64,000 nucleotides of DNA, taken from assembly GCF_019802125.1 (NCBI RefSeq), contig NZ_JAHVHT010000001.1, forward strand, positions 992,001-1,056,000. Direction: 5' to 3'. Shown here in pieces: positions 1-10,395 of the stretch (positions are counted from its first letter, which is position 1; every line of letters starts with the position of its first letter). The DNA comes from Tateyamaria omphalii (GTDB taxonomy: Bacteria; Pseudomonadota; Alphaproteobacteria; Rhodobacterales; Rhodobacteraceae). The notes under the pieces were generated by a model that was given only the letters and a program-made list of their open reading frames with translations, made no database searches and was not told the DNA's origin. The position numbers and the translations under genes were made by a program.

Positions 1-185
1 TGCATCTCGCGTTGCAGCGTGTTGGCATAGGTTTGCACGTCGATATGCTTGTCGCCGACCTTGCCCACGGTGCGGATCGTGCCGCCCAAGCCATCGAGGC
101 CAAAGCCAAGGCTCAGGCCCACAAACAGCAGGCCCAAAAGGATCCAGACAGCGATTTTCGAGATGGAAGTCTTGCCCTGAGCCAT
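1..185 (-). CDS. PpiD/SurA-type peptidyl-prolyl isomerase, N-terminal part only
   Basis: Only the first 61 codons are inside the window; the gene runs off the left edge. The start is the ATG whose complement lies at 183-185. The protein begins with a short basic stretch (MAQGKTSISK) and one strong hydrophobic segment at about residues 11-31, followed by the SurA_N-like phrase VGDKHIDVQTYAN. This is the build of the membrane-anchored PpiD chaperone that helps outer-membrane and periplasmic proteins fold. The family call rests on this short segment, so it is moderate; another SurA_N protein with an N-terminal anchor is possible. Confidence 0.6.
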   Translation of the reverse strand, partial: MAQGKTSISKIAVWILLGLLFVGLSLGFGLDGLGGTIRTVGKVGDKHIDVQTYANTLQREM

Positions 186-262
186 GTGCGCCTTCTTGCG
201 GGTTTTGTTGCGTTCCGGGGATGTCTAACGGCCCCGCCAGACACGGGCAAGGCCGGTTGAGG

Positions 263-1438
263 TCAGAGCGTGAGCGCTGACAGCCTTGTGTAGAGTTCCG
301 CTATGCCTGCCGCGTCGAGATTGGCAAAGGCGATGCGCAGTTGTGTCCGGCCTTCGGTCGTGCCCTCGGGCCAGAACATGTTGCCCGGCAGGCACAGGAT
401 ACCCGCCTCCTCGACAAGGCGCGGCGCGAGGTCGGCAGAGGACATGTCGAACGGATGCCGCATGTAGGCGAAGTAAGCGCCCAGCCCCATCAGTTCCCAT
501 CCCTTGTCGGCCAGCATCGGGAAGCCATCGGTGATCGCCTGTCTGCGCGCAAGAATCTCATCCCGCTCACCGGCAACCCACTGGCCGAGGTGCTCCAACC
601 CCCAAAGCGCTGCATATTGGCCAATCTGCCCGGGACAGATCGCGACAGTGTCCAGAAACTTCTCTGCCTCTGCCAAGCGATCCGGCGACGCCACCAACGC
701 CCCAACGCGGTGGCCGGTCAGCCGATAGGCCTTGGAAAAAGAGTAAAGGTGGATGAACGTCTCGTCCCACCCGTCCTGCTGGAACAGCGCATGAGGAGCG
801 CCGCTCCGGCTGTCGAAATCGCGATAAGTCTCGTCGACAATCAGCGCGATGCCATGTGCCTTCGCCAATTCATAGAACCCCAGAACCAGCGCGTCCGGAT
901 ATTCGACCCCGGCGGGGTTGTTGGGCGTCACAAGCGCAATGGCCCGCGTCCTGTCCGTGATCAGGGCCTTGGCGGCTGCCACATCCGGCAGCATCCCATC
1001 GCTCACCGGCAACGGAACCGAGGCCACACCCGCCATGTCCAGCCACATCTTGTGATTGAAGTACCACGGCGTCGGCAGGATCACCTCGTCCCCTTCATCG
1101 CACAGGGTCGCGATAGCGGCGGCAAAGGCCTGGTTACAGCCCGAGGTGATGGCCACGTTTTCGGCGGTGGTCGTCGCGCCATAGTGCCGGTTGATCTGAT
1201 CCGATAGGCCAGCGCGCAGCGCGGGCATCCCGAGAACCGGGCCGTAGAGGTGCGCGTCATCGCGCATCAGGGCCGCATCGGCCATCGCCTGGCGCAGCGC
1301 ATCGGGCGGCGGGTCGACAGGTGCGGCCTGGCTGACATTGATCAGCGGACGGTCGGGCGGAAAGGAGACCCCGTCAATCCAGCGCCGCGCCTCCATCACC
1401 GGCGGGGCAAAGGTTGATGCGGTGCGCGTCATTTTCAT
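263..1438 (-). CDS. PLP-dependent class I/II aminotransferase
   Basis: The 391-residue protein is a fold-type I aminotransferase. Visible hallmarks are PNNPAG (about 172-177), DETYRDF (about 202-208, the Asp that binds the pyridine nitrogen) and SFSKAYRLTGHRVG (about 233-246) with Lys236 as the probable Schiff-base lysine. It should move an amino group between an amino acid and a 2-oxo acid in the cytoplasm; the substrate cannot be read from the sequence. It is last in a minus-strand run fabI, LysE-type exporter, gpt, with 64 bp between it and gpt. An alternative start is the ATG two codons downstream. Confidence 0.85.
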   Translation of the reverse strand: MKMTRTASTFAPPVMEARRWIDGVSFPPDRPLINVSQAAPVDPPPDALRQAMADAALMRDDAHLYGPVLGMPALRAGLSDQINRHYGATTTAENVAITSGCNQAFAAAIATLCDEGDEVILPTPWYFNHKMWLDMAGVASVPLPVSDGMLPDVAAAKALITDRTRAIALVTPNNPAGVEYPDALVLGFYELAKAHGIALIVDETYRDFDSRSGAPHALFQQDGWDETFIHLYSFSKAYRLTGHRVGALVASPDRLAEAEKFLDTVAICPGQIGQYAALWGLEHLGQWVAGERDEILARRQAITDGFPMLADKGWELMGLGAYFAYMRHPFDMSSADLAPRLVEEAGILCLPGNMFWPEGTTEGRTQLRIAFANLDAAGIAELYTRLSALTL

Positions 1439-1502
1439 CGGGTTGCTCGGTTTGAAAGCGCCGGAGCCTCCGGCGGGAGTTTATCTGGCAAGATGAAGGA
1501 GC

Positions 1503-2006
1503 TTAGTCCTTGCCGCGATAGGGCTCCACATATTGCAGGGCCATGTCCCAGGGGAAGAAGATCCAGGTGTCCTGGCTGACACCGGTGATGAACGTGTCGA
1601 CCATCGGCTCGCCCTTGGGCTTGGCATAGACGGTGGCGAAATGCGCCTTGGGATAAAGGTCGCGGACCACTTCCAGCGTGCGGCCCGAATCCACCAGATC
1701 GTCGATGATCAATATGCCCTTGCCATCGCCCATCAGGTCGGCATCCGGTGCCTTCAGCACCTCGACCTCGCCCTGGCTCTGGTGGTGGTAGGACTTGACG
1801 CTGATCGTATCGACAGTGCGGATGTCCAACTCGCGGCTGACGATCATCGCGGGCGCCATTCCACCCCGGGTAATGGCCACCACGGCCCGCCACGCACCAT
1901 CATCCGGGCCATGCCCATCCAGCCGCCACGCCAGTGCCCGGCTGTCGCGATGGATCTGGTCCCAACTGATATGGAACCCTTTTTCGTGGGGGAGGCGGTC
2001 TGCCAT
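1503..2006 (-). CDS. gpt: Xanthine-guanine phosphoribosyltransferase
   Basis: This 167-residue protein matches bacterial Gpt in length and motifs. The PRPP-binding loop is [13 protein letters not shown] (about 98-110), and [12 protein letters not shown] (about 42-53) supplies the upstream phosphate-binding turn. Gpt converts guanine or xanthine plus PRPP to GMP or XMP in purine salvage, in the cytoplasm or at the inner face of the membrane. The gene starts 3 bp after the stop of the LysE-type exporter gene, so the two are probably co-transcribed. The family assignment is firm; the relative preference for xanthine, guanine or hypoxanthine is not visible. Confidence 0.92.
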   Translation of the reverse strand: MADRLPHEKGFHISWDQIHRDSRALAWRLDGHGPDDGAWRAVVAITRGGMAPAMIVSRELDIRTVDTISVKSYHHQSQGEVEVLKAPDADLMGDGKGILIIDDLVDSGRTLEVVRDLYPKAHFATVYAKPKGEPMVDTFITGVSQDTWIFFPWDMALQYVEPYRGKD

Positions 2007-2009
2007 GGT

Positions 2010-2618
2010 CTATTTCTCCAGGATCAGGCGCAGGCCAAGTGCGCCCAGCAAGGTGGCCGCGACGCGGTCAAAGATGGGTTTCAGGCTGACATAGCCGCGC
2101 CGCACATGGGGTGTGCTGAGCGCCAGCGCCAGACAGGTGTAAAAGATCAGCTCAAGCACCCAGTGGTTCAGCACGATCACCGCGATGTCGGTGGGGGCCA
2201 GGCCCTTGGGAAAGACCACCACGATCACGGCAGCGGCAAAGAGCATGGATTTTGGATTGCCGAAGTTCAGCAGCATCCCCGACAGAATGGCACGACCGCG
2301 CGCAACAGGCGCCTGGCCCAGCGGGTCGCGGGCATGGCGCCACGTCTGAACGGCGATCCAGATCAGGTAAAGCGCGCCGCCGATCTTCAGGGCCGTGTAG
2401 GTCCACGGAAACAGCGAAAACACCACTTCCAGCCCCAGCAGTGCGGCCAGGGTCCACATCGCGGCGGCCGTCCCCAGCCCGATACCTGTCGCAATGCCCG
2501 CACCCCGCCCGCCGGTCACGGTGGAACGGGTGATAAACAGCATCGCAGCGCCCGGCGACACGAGGGCCGCCAGCAATACGGTGTTGAAAGCGATCAGCTC
2601 GGCAACGGTCAGCGACAT
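2010..2618 (-). CDS. LysE/RhtB-family exporter
   Basis: The 202-residue protein is very hydrophobic, with about six predicted membrane spans. Its opening (AELIAFNTVLLAALVSPGAA) carries the Pro-Gly turn typical of the LysE/RhtB amino-acid and homoserine efflux family. It should export an amino acid or related metabolite across the inner membrane. It lies 4 bp after fabI and 3 bp before gpt on the same strand, suggesting one transcript. The substrate is not inferable from the sequence. Confidence 0.85.
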   Translation of the reverse strand: MSLTVAELIAFNTVLLAALVSPGAAMLFITRSTVTGGRGAGIATGIGLGTAAAMWTLAALLGLEVVFSLFPWTYTALKIGGALYLIWIAVQTWRHARDPLGQAPVARGRAILSGMLLNFGNPKSMLFAAAVIVVVFPKGLAPTDIAVIVLNHWVLELIFYTCLALALSTPHVRRGYVSLKPIFDRVAATLLGALGLRLILEK

Positions 2619-2622
2619 GGGC

Positions 2623-3429
<807 letters not shown>

Positions 3430-3579
3430 GTCACTGCCCATCCCGTACCCCACTTTCGGCCGTGTCGTCTGCCGGCCAGCTTTAGGCCATTGCCCAAGAC
3501 GCATCAAGAGAGGCAGGTGCGGTTGAACCTCGATCCGGCGAACGCTAGCTGTCTGAGGACGAAAGCGAAGGAGACTGGC

Positions 3580-4185
3580 ATGGCGGATCGGGATGGCAAG
3601 TTTGCAGGGGACAACCCCTTTGACATCGTACGCGCCTGGATGGCCGAGGCCGAAGCGGCCGAGTTGAATGATCACAACGCCATCGCACTGAGTACGGTCG
3701 ATGCCGACGGGCTGCCCAATGCCCGTATGGTGCTGCTGAAAGAGGTCGAGGACAACGCCTTTGTCTTCTATACCAACTACACCAGCGCCAAGGCGGCGGA
3801 ACTGGACCAGGCGGGCAAGGCGGCATTTGTCATGCACTGGAAGTCCCTGCGGCGGCAGGTGCGCGTGCGCGGTCTGGTTGAAAAGGAAGACGGGCCACAG
3901 GCCGATGCCTATTACGCATCGCGGTCCCTGAAATCCCGGTTGGGCGCATGGGCCTCGGATCAAAGTGCGCCACTCGACAGCCGGACAAGCCTGATGGCCA
4001 AGGTCGCGAAAGTGACGGCGCGTGAGGGCACGAACCCGTCGCGGCCACCATTCTGGGGCGGCTATCGGATCACCCCGGTCGAGATCGAGTTCTGGGCCGA
4101 CGGCGCATTCCGGTTGCACGACCGCTTCCGCTGGGTACGCGAAAATGCGGCTGCGGATTGGACGATCACACGTCTCAACCCGTGA
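3580..4185 (+). CDS. pdxH: Pyridoxamine 5'-phosphate oxidase
   Basis: PdxH oxidises pyridoxamine or pyridoxine 5'-phosphate to PLP with FMN and oxygen, the last step of vitamin B6 synthesis and salvage. The 201-residue protein has the full family pattern: [20 protein letters not shown] near the N-terminus (FMN phosphate side), [12 protein letters not shown] in the middle, [11 protein letters not shown] and FRLHDRFRW near the end. The start at 3580 has a good AAGGAG ribosome-binding site eight bases upstream; the frame is open upstream, but that part is not PdxH-like. Confidence 0.95.
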   Translation: MADRDGKFAGDNPFDIVRAWMAEAEAAELNDHNAIALSTVDADGLPNARMVLLKEVEDNAFVFYTNYTSAKAAELDQAGKAAFVMHWKSLRRQVRVRGLVEKEDGPQADAYYASRSLKSRLGAWASDQSAPLDSRTSLMAKVAKVTAREGTNPSRPPFWGGYRITPVEIEFWADGAFRLHDRFRWVRENAAADWTITRLNP

Positions 4186-4204
4186 ATTTCACGTGACGTG
4201 AAAT
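4186..4204 (+). promoter_or_regulatory. Perfect palindrome at the end of pdxH
   Basis: ATTTCACG and CGTGAAAT flank the three bases TGA immediately after the pdxH stop. No run of T follows on the plus strand, so it is a weak terminator at best. It lies at the upstream edge of an AT-rich stretch (about 4205-4260) that probably contains the cold-shock gene promoter, so it could also be an operator. Confidence 0.35.
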
Positions 4205-4304
4205 GTAACCATCTGAAAAATATTCGATATTTCGTGCTTGAATTATCATGTGAAAATGGCGCAAGTCTTGGGGGCGGCAAAAAGCACTTAAAGAAAGACA
4301 AGTC

Positions 4305-4841
4305 GTGTCAGAACACTCATCAGATACAGACATGGTCACTGGAACGGTGAAGTGGTTCGATCCCGTCAAGGGTTTCGGCTTTATCGTGGCAAATTCGGGC
4401 GGCCCCGACATCCTTCTGCATGTCAATGTCCTGCGCAATTTTGGACAATCGTCGGTTGCGGATGGTGCCAATGTCGACGTGCGCATTCAGCACACGGAAC
4501 GGGGCGTGCAGGCGGTCGAGGTGCTGTCGATCACGCCTCCCACCCATACGGATTCGTCGTCGTTGAGCGATCTGGCTCACATGGACGAAGCGGCTGTCGC
4601 GGATGCCCCCCTTCAACCGGGCCGTGTGAAATGGTTCGACAAGGGCAAGGGGTTCGGCTTTGCCAACGTTTTCGGCAGCACCGAGGACGTGTTTCTGCAT
4701 GTCGAGGTTCTTCGCCGCTCGGGCCTGTCGGATCTGCAACCGGGCGAGGCGCTCGCGCTGCGCGTGATCAACGGCAAGCGTGGCCACATGGCGGCCGAAG
4801 TGCTCGCGTGGGAGGCAGCGCTGCCCAAGGAAGATGCCTAG
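4305..4841 (+). CDS. Protein with two cold-shock domains
   Basis: The 178-residue protein contains two complete cold-shock domains joined by an acidic linker of about 30 residues. Domain 1 has GTVKWFDPVKGFGFI (13-27) and DILLHV (35-40); domain 2 has GRVKWFDKGKGFGF (106-119) and DVFLHV (128-133). These are the RNP1- and RNP2-type nucleic-acid-binding motifs. Most CspA proteins have one domain of about 70 residues; the doubled form is common in alphaproteobacteria. It should bind single-stranded RNA or DNA and act as an RNA chaperone. The start used is GTG at 4305; the in-frame ATG at 4332 (MVTGTVKWFD) is an alternative. The DUF192 gene follows one base after its stop. Confidence 0.9.
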   Translation: MSEHSSDTDMVTGTVKWFDPVKGFGFIVANSGGPDILLHVNVLRNFGQSSVADGANVDVRIQHTERGVQAVEVLSITPPTHTDSSSLSDLAHMDEAAVADAPLQPGRVKWFDKGKGFGFANVFGSTEDVFLHVEVLRRSGLSDLQPGEALALRVINGKRGHMAAEVLAWEAALPKEDA

Positions 4842-4842
4842 G

Positions 4843-5313
4843 ATGCGGCTGGTGCGCGGTTGCATCGCCATGCTGTTCGTCATGGTCAGCGCGCATCTTG
4901 CGGCGGCATCCTGTAGCGAAAACACCGTCTGGATTCGCGGAGACTTTGGCGAGGCGCGGTTCTCGGTCGAGATCGCGGACACACAGCGCAGCCGCGCCAT
5001 CGGCTTGATGAACCGCCCCTCCATGCCGTCGAGCGAGGGTATGCTGTTCATCTATCCCCGACCGCAGCCATTGTCGTTCTGGATGCGCAACACGCTCATC
5101 TCTCTCGACATGCTGTTTGTCGACCCGACCGGCACTGTCACGCACATCCATCACGAAGCGATCCCGCTCGATGAAACGTCAATCTATGGCGGCGATGGGT
5201 TGACGCATGTGCTCGAAATCAACGGCGGGCTGGCCCGTTTGCTTGGGATCGAGGAAGGGGCGGAGCTGCGTCACCCCAGTTTTGATCAGAATAACGCTGC
5301 GTGGGCGTGCTGA
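4843..5313 (+). CDS. DUF192 family exported protein
   Basis: The 156-residue protein starts with a signal peptide (MRLVRGCIAMLFVMVSAHLA, probable cleavage near residue 22) and continues as a DUF192 domain, recognised by RSRAIGLMNRPSMPSSEGML, FWMRNTLISLDMLFVD and the ending that relates to the gene product's position in the fold, GLARLLGIEEGAELRH. DUF192 proteins are small periplasmic beta-barrel-like proteins without an agreed biochemical role. The start at 4843 nearly abuts the cold-shock gene stop (4841); an ATG at 4834 would overlap it. The two genes are probably one transcript. Confidence 0.85.
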   Translation: MRLVRGCIAMLFVMVSAHLAAASCSENTVWIRGDFGEARFSVEIADTQRSRAIGLMNRPSMPSSEGMLFIYPRPQPLSFWMRNTLISLDMLFVDPTGTVTHIHHEAIPLDETSIYGGDGLTHVLEINGGLARLLGIEEGAELRHPSFDQNNAAWAC

Positions 5314-5368
5314 TCGTGCGCTTTGGGCTTTTCAATTCGAAACGCGCCGTCTAAGACAGCGCCACGGT

Positions 5369-5445
5369 CGGAGCGTGGCGCAGCCTGGTAGCGCACCTGT
5401 TTTGGGTACAGGGGGTCGGAGGTTCGAATCCTCTCGCTCCGACCA
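5369..5445 (+). tRNA. tRNA-Pro (anticodon UGG)
   Basis: A 77-base cloverleaf with CCA encoded. The acceptor arms are CGGAGCG (5369-5375) and CGCTCCG (5435-5441), followed by ACCA. The anticodon arm is CCTGT-TTTGGGT-ACAGG, giving UGG. The T arm contains the usual GGTTCGAATCC. It is the elongator that can read all four proline codons by wobble. Confidence 0.97.
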
Positions 5446-5450
5446 GTTCC

Positions 5451-5918
5451 TCAGCTTTCGGAAACACCACCCGTTGCAACCAGCAACTGGTCCATCAACT
5501 CGTCCAGCGCACGCTGCTTGATATAGATGCGCCGCGGGTTGCCCGACTTCTGCACCACTTCCGCGAAATAGGACAGCTCGACAACGTAGTCCCCGTTGGC
5601 GCGATCCGTTTCTTTCTGGACCACCAGCGTCGGCGCCTCGAGCGCGCCATCGTAGCGCAAGAGCAGAAACGCAGCCACATCCGGGGGCGGCAGGATACGG
5701 CATTGCACGACGGACCGGGACACATTGCGCAACTCATCACCCGGCGCGTTGCATGACGACCGGAACGCATCATCCAGCGGCGCGGGATTCGCGGCAAAGG
5801 TGGCACGGCGCACGGGCAAATCTTGTTCGTCCGTCACCACAGTCTCTACATATTGTGGTGCGCAGGCGCTCAACGCGACGGCAAAACAGGCTATGAATGG
5901 TCGCATTTCGGGCCTCAT
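5451..5918 (-). CDS. Putative lipoprotein of unknown function
   Basis: The 155-residue protein begins with a lipoprotein signal, ending in the lipobox-like ALSAC with Cys19, and should be anchored to a membrane facing the periplasm. The mature part contains two more cysteines and no domain I recognise. A start at the fourth codon downstream (MRPFIACF) would give an equally good signal. Its stop is five bases from the end of tRNA-Pro on the other strand, and its start faces the hairpin and nrdJ promoter region. Confidence 0.7.
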   Translation of the reverse strand: MRPEMRPFIACFAVALSACAPQYVETVVTDEQDLPVRRATFAANPAPLDDAFRSSCNAPGDELRNVSRSVVQCRILPPPDVAAFLLLRYDGALEAPTLVVQKETDRANGDYVVELSYFAEVVQKSGNPRRIYIKQRALDELMDQLLVATGGVSES

Positions 5919-5987
5919 GTCAGGGATGGCCGAACATCACCACATTTTCCGCAGCGCGGCAAAACCTTTCTATATGACCGGGTGTTA

Positions 5988-6022
5988 ACCTGTGGATAAC
6001 TTCAGGTGAAGCATCCACAGGT
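5988..6022. promoter_or_regulatory. Long inverted repeat containing an exact DnaA box
   Basis: Outer arms ACCTGTGGAT (5988-5997) and ATCCACAGGT (6013-6022) enclose inner arms CTTCA (6000-6004) and TGAAG (6007-6011). The left arm contains TGTGGATAA (5991-5999), the exact complement of the DnaA box TTATCCACA. Both flanking genes point away from it, so it is not a terminator for either. A DnaA-linked control of nrdJ, as known for E. coli nrdAB, is an inference. Confidence 0.5.
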
Positions 6023-6223
6023 GCCCCTAAACTGCACGAATACTGGTGATTTCTCGGGTCAGACCTCGGGATGATTTTTGCGGCGCGACACTCGGCGTTA
6101 ACGAAGTGAATCGGCGCTATTCCGCAGGCCGCCATCGTCAAGAAAAAAGTTGTCAAAAAACTTCTAAAATGTCGTTGACGGACACCCTCCAGATACGCCA
6201 CCTTGTGCGAGCCGGGCGGCTCA

Positions 6224-6239
6224 CCACAACATTTAGTGG
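6224..6239 (+). promoter_or_regulatory. NrdR box upstream of nrdJ
   Basis: CCACAACATTTAGTGG matches the NrdR consensus (acaCwAtATaTwGtgt) at about 13 of 16 positions and has perfect CCAC/GTGG arms. NrdR represses ribonucleotide reductase genes when dATP is high and usually binds two boxes about 31 bp apart. The sequence at 6193-6208 is a degenerate candidate for the partner. It lies about 180 bp before the nrdJ start. Confidence 0.6.
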
Positions 6240-6418
6240 TCAACACTACGGGCGGGGCGCCAGGCACGAGGGACAGACTCAACCGCGCACAACGTATCAA
6301 ACAGACCTGACACTCGGGTCTGCGCGCGTCCGGTTTTCCCCTTGTGTCGGCAAGACATCGGGGGGTCGCAAAACCAGGCACTCCGCACGGGAACACCAGC
6401 TGGGAATGAGGCAGCGCA

Positions 6419-9400
6419 ATGAAAATTGAAAGACAGTTCACCAAAGCCGGTCAGGACGCCTATGCGGACCTTGATTTCGTGACCACAGCGTCCGAAATCC
6501 GCAATCCCGACGGCACCGTGGTGTTCCGTTTGGACGAGGTTGAAGTACCGGGCTCGTGGAGCCAGGTGGCAAGCGACGTCATCGCGCAGAAATACTTCCG
6601 CAAGGCGGGCGTGCCCTCCAAGCTGCAAAAGGTCGAAGAAAAGGACGTGCCCGAGTTCCTGTGGCGCTCCGAAGCGGCCAAAGACGCCGAGATGGGTGGC
6701 GAAACCTCCTCCAAGCAGGTCTTTGACCGTCTCGCCGGCGCTTGGGCCTACTGGGGCTGGAAAGGCGGCTACTTCTCGACCGAGGAAGATGCACGCGCCT
6801 ACTACGATGAAATGCGCCACATGCTGGCCACCCAACGCGCGGCCCCCAACAGCCCGCAATGGTTCAACACCGGTCTGCACTGGGCCTACGGCATCGACGG
6901 TCCGGCCCAAGGGCACCACTATGTCGACTACAAAACCGGCAAACTGACCAAATCCAAATCTTCCTACGAACACCCGCAGCCCCACGCCTGCTTCATCCAG
7001 TCGGTCGAAGACGACCTGGTGAACGACGGCGGCATTATGGACCTCTGGGTCCGCGAGGCGCGTCTGTTCAAATACGGCTCCGGCACCGGCACGAACTTCT
7101 CCAGCCTCCGCGGCGAGGGCGAGAAGCTGTCGGGCGGCGGCAAATCCTCCGGCCTCATGGGCTTCCTCAAAATCGGTGACCGTGCAGCGGGCGCGATCAA
7201 GTCCGGCGGCACCACCCGCCGAGCGGCCAAGATGGTGATCGTCGATGCCGACCACCCGGATATCGAAGACTTCATCAACTGGAAGGTGATCGAAGAGCAA
7301 AAAGTGGCGTCCATCGTCGCAGGCTCCAAGATGCACGAGGAAAAGCTGAACGGCATCTTTGAAGCCATCGGCACATGGGATGGCGCCGAAGCAGACGCAT
7401 ACGATCCCAACAAAAACAATGCTTTGAAGGCGGCAGTGAAAGCAGCCAAACAGGTTGCGATCCCCGAAACCTACATCAAGCGCGTGCTGGACTACGCCCG
7501 TCAGGGCCACACCAGCATCGAGTTCCCGACTTACGACACCGACTGGGACTCCGAAGCCTACAGCTCCGTTTCCGGCCAGAACTCGAACAACTCGATCCGC
7601 GTGACCAACGCCTTCCTCACGGCTGTCGAAAAAGACGCCGACTGGGAACTGATCTCCCGCGTCGATGGCACCGTGACCAAAACGGTCAAGGCGCGCGATC
7701 TGTGGGAACAAGTGGGCCACGCCGCATGGGCCTGTGCCGATCCGGGCATCCAATACCACGACACCGTCAACGATTGGCACACATGCCCCGAAGATGGCGC
7801 AATCCGCGGCTCCAACCCGTGCTCGGAATACATGTTCCTCGACGACACGGCCTGTAATCTGGCGTCGATGAACCTGCTGACCTTCCTCAAGGATGGCCAG
7901 TTCCAGGTCGAGGATTACATGCACGCGGCCCGTCTCTGGACCGTGACGCTGGAAATCTCGGTGATGATGGCGCAGTTCCCGTCCAAGGAAATCGCCCAAC
8001 GCTCCTACGACTTCCGCACGCTGGGCCTTGGTTATGCCAACATCGGCGGCCTGCTGATGAACATGGGCCACGGTTATGACAGTGATGAGGGTCGCGCGCT
8101 TTGCGGTGCGCTGACCGCGATCATGACCGGCGTGTCCTACGCCACCTCGGCCGAGATGGCAGGCGAGCTTGGGCCATTCCCCGGCTACAAGAAAAACGCC
8201 GACCACATGCTGCGGGTCATGCGCAACCACCGCAACGCGGCCTACGGTGCGACCGAAGGATACGAAAAGCTGGCGGTGAAACCGGTCGCACTGGATCACG
8301 CCAACTGCCCCGATCCGCGCCTGATCGACGTCGCCATGTCCTCGTGGGACGAGGCGCTTAAACTGGGCGAGGCCAACGGCTACCGCAACGCGCAATCCAC
8401 CGTGATCGCGCCCACCGGCACCATCGGTCTGGTCATGGACTGCGACACCACGGGGATCGAGCCGGACTTCGCACTCGTGAAGTTCAAGAAGCTGGCCGGT
8501 GGCGGTTACTTCAAGATCATCAACCGCTCGGTGCCCGCCGCCCTCGAAAACCTCGGCTATGGCTCCGCCCAGATCGAAGAGATCGTCAGCTACGCAGTGG
8601 GCCACGGCTCCATTGGTAACGCACCGGCGATCAACCACACGACGCTTGCGGGCCACGGCTTTGGCGCCAATGAGCTGGCGAAGGTGGACGCAGCGCTGGA
8701 AAGCGCCTTCGACATCCGCTTCGTGTTCAACCAGTGGACACTGGGCGAAGAGTTCTGCACCGGCGTGCTGGGCATCCCGGCGGCCAAGCTGAACGACCCG
8801 ACCTTCGACCTGCTGAAGCATCTGGGCTACGCCAAGGCCGACATCGATGCCGCGAACGACCATGTCTGCGGAACGATGACGCTGGAAGGGGCACCGCACC
8901 TGAAGGAAGAGCACTACCACATCTTCGACTGCGCCAACCCGTGCGGCAAGAAAGGCAAGCGTTTCCTGAGCGTTGACAGCCACATCACCATGATGGCCGC
9001 GGCACAGTCCTTCATCTCGGGCGCGATCTCGAAAACGATCAACATGCCCAACGATGCAACGATCGAGGATTGCCAACGCGCCTATGAACTGTCTTGGTCG
9101 CTGGGGGTGAAGGCCAACGCGCTCTACCGTGATGGCTCCAAACTTTCGCAGCCCTTGGCCGCAGCACTTGTTGAGGATGACGAGGACGCGCAAGAGGTTC
9201 TCGAAAGCGGCGCACCCGCCGAAAAGGCCGCTGTGCTGGCCGAAAAGATCGTCGAAAAGATCATCGTTAAGGAAGTGGTCAAATCGCACCGCGAGAAGAT
9301 GCCTCAGCGTCGCAAGGGCTACACTCAGAAAGCCATCGTGGGCGGCCACAAGGTCTACCTGCGGACAGGCGAGTATGAGGACGGCAACCTCGGTGAGATC

Positions 9401-10078
9401 TTCATCGACATGCACAAGGAAGGCGCCGGCTTCCGTGCGATGATGAACAACTTCGCCATCGCCGTCTCCGTTGGCCTGCAATATGGTGTGCCGCTCGAAG
9501 AGTTCGTGGATGCCTTCACCTTCACCAAGTTCGAACCGGCGGGCATGGTGCAGGGCAACGACAGCATCAAGAACGCGACCTCGATCCTCGACTACGTGTT
9601 CCGCGAGCTCGCTGTCAGCTACCTGGACCGCACCGATCTGGCGCATGTGAAACCCGAAGGGGCCACATTCGACGATCTGGGCCGGGGCGAGGAAGAGGGC
9701 GTGTCCAACGTCTCCGAACTCTCCGAGACAGCGGCGTCCAAGTCCCTGGAAGTGCTGAAGCAGATCAGCTCGACCGGCTACCTCCGCAAGCGCCTGCCCC
9801 AAGACCTGGTGGTGCTGCAGGGCGGCATGGCCGAGACGACCTCCATGGACGCCGAAGTGGCCCTGCAAACCCTGGTGCCCGAAGTGGCAGCCAGCGGTGC
9901 AGCGGCAGTGTCGACCACGACCGTGTCGGCAACTGCGATGACCATGGACGCACGGACCAAAGCCAAGATGCAGGGCTACGAGGGCGAGGCCTGCGGCGAA
10001 TGCGGCAACTACACGCTGGTGCGCAACGGCACCTGCATGAAGTGCAACACCTGCGGCGCGACGTCCGGGTGTAGCTGA
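6419..10078 (+). CDS. nrdJ: Class II (adenosylcobalamin-dependent) ribonucleotide reductase
   Basis: NrdJ reduces ribonucleotides to deoxyribonucleotides with a thiyl radical made from adenosylcobalamin, independent of oxygen. At 1219 residues it is the long alphaproteobacterial form. Visible parts are NPCSEY (about 465-470, the N-x-C-x-E active-site set), PTGTIG (about 663-668, nucleotide phosphate site), [14 protein letters not shown] (about 221-234), and a C-terminal cysteine-rich tail ending CGECGNY...CMKCNTCG that looks zinc-binding and probably also shuttles electrons. The ATG at 6419 has GAGG upstream. No class I or III reductase is in the window. Confidence 0.97.
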   Translation: MKIERQFTKAGQDAYADLDFVTTASEIRNPDGTVVFRLDEVEVPGSWSQVASDVIAQKYFRKAGVPSKLQKVEEKDVPEFLWRSEAAKDAEMGGETSSKQVFDRLAGAWAYWGWKGGYFSTEEDARAYYDEMRHMLATQRAAPNSPQWFNTGLHWAYGIDGPAQGHHYVDYKTGKLTKSKSSYEHPQPHACFIQSVEDDLVNDGGIMDLWVREARLFKYGSGTGTNFSSLRGEGEKLSGGGKSSGLMGFLKIGDRAAGAIKSGGTTRRAAKMVIVDADHPDIEDFINWKVIEEQKVASIVAGSKMHEEKLNGIFEAIGTWDGAEADAYDPNKNNALKAAVKAAKQVAIPETYIKRVLDYARQGHTSIEFPTYDTDWDSEAYSSVSGQNSNNSIRVTNAFLTAVEKDADWELISRVDGTVTKTVKARDLWEQVGHAAWACADPGIQYHDTVNDWHTCPEDGAIRGSNPCSEYMFLDDTACNLASMNLLTFLKDGQFQVEDYMHAARLWTVTLEISVMMAQFPSKEIAQRSYDFRTLGLGYANIGGLLMNMGHGYDSDEGRALCGALTAIMTGVSYATSAEMAGELGPFPGYKKNADHMLRVMRNHRNAAYGATEGYEKLAVKPVALDHANCPDPRLIDVAMSSWDEALKLGEANGYRNAQSTVIAPTGTIGLVMDCDTTGIEPDFALVKFKKLAGGGYFKIINRSVPAALENLGYGSAQIEEIVSYAVGHGSIGNAPAINHTTLAGHGFGANELAKVDAALESAFDIRFVFNQWTLGEEFCTGVLGIPAAKLNDPTFDLLKHLGYAKADIDAANDHVCGTMTLEGAPHLKEEHYHIFDCANPCGKKGKRFLSVDSHITMMAAAQSFISGAISKTINMPNDATIEDCQRAYELSWSLGVKANALYRDGSKLSQPLAAALVEDDEDAQEVLESGAPAEKAAVLAEKIVEKIIVKEVVKSHREKMPQRRKGYTQKAIVGGHKVYLRTGEYEDGNLGEIFIDMHKEGAGFRAMMNNFAIAVSVGLQYGVPLEEFVDAFTFTKFEPAGMVQGNDSIKNATSILDYVFRELAVSYLDRTDLAHVKPEGATFDDLGRGEEEGVSNVSELSETAASKSLEVLKQISSTGYLRKRLPQDLVVLQGGMAETTSMDAEVALQTLVPEVAASGAAAVSTTTVSATAMTMDARTKAKMQGYEGEACGECGNYTLVRNGTCMKCNTCGATSGCS

Positions 10079-10159
10079 GACATACGCTCCCCGGGGAAGG
10101 GGGGCGAGGGGGCCGGGTCGGACGATCAGATCCGGCTCCCGACGAGACGGGTGGGGCGG

Positions 10160-10331
10160 ACGTTTGCTCCTCCCACCTTTTGAGGAGGCAGAGAGATCTG
10201 CCTCTGACACACGGGGCGGGTGCGCTCGCCCCCGACGACGTGCAGGCCGCAGGCAGAAAAGTACCGGGCGGTTAACATATTGAGCCTGTACGGCGAAACT
10301 ATCAGGGGGGCCTTCCGGTCCCCCTTTTTTC
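10160..10331 (+). ncRNA. Candidate structured RNA or long structured 3' UTR after nrdJ
   Basis: Between nrdJ and the sigma-factor gene there is no gene I recognise, but several stem-loops occur in a row: CTCCTC/GAGGAG (10167-10187), GGCAGA-GAGA-TCTGCC (10187-10202, a GNRA-type tetraloop, extendable to 8 bp and competing with the first), and GGGGCG/CGCCCC (10213-10232). A clear intrinsic terminator closes the stretch. It could be an independent small RNA or the processed 3' end of nrdJ mRNA. No named RNA family was matched. Confidence 0.4.
10305..10330 (+). terminator. Intrinsic terminator downstream of nrdJ
   Basis: GGGGGGCC pairs with GGTCCCCC around a TTCC loop, followed by six T (10325-10330). 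It serves plus-strand transcripts, that is nrdJ or the candidate RNA before it, and stands 65 bp before the end of the convergent sigma-factor gene. Confidence 0.85.
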
Positions 10332-10395
10332 TTGTCGCAGTGTCGGTGAGCGCTCTCTTTGCTGCGCAAATTCGCCCACCCACCGACCCCGACGG

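Larger units (their letters stand above)
5919..6418. other. 500-bp divergent intergenic region upstream of nrdJ
   Basis: No gene is visible here. It holds the DnaA-box inverted repeat (5988-6022), an NrdR box (6224-6239) with a weaker second candidate 31 bp upstream (6193-6208), and a short hairpin CAGACC/GGTCTG around 6303-6325 in the nrdJ leader. I looked for a cobalamin riboswitch (B12-box core) because nrdJ is B12-dependent and did not find one. Confidence 0.6.

Noticed and set aside
6240-6418. A cobalamin riboswitch in the nrdJ leader, or before cobK (22539-22629)
   Set aside because: Expected because of B12 dependence, but neither leader shows a B12-box core or enough length with the needed stems.
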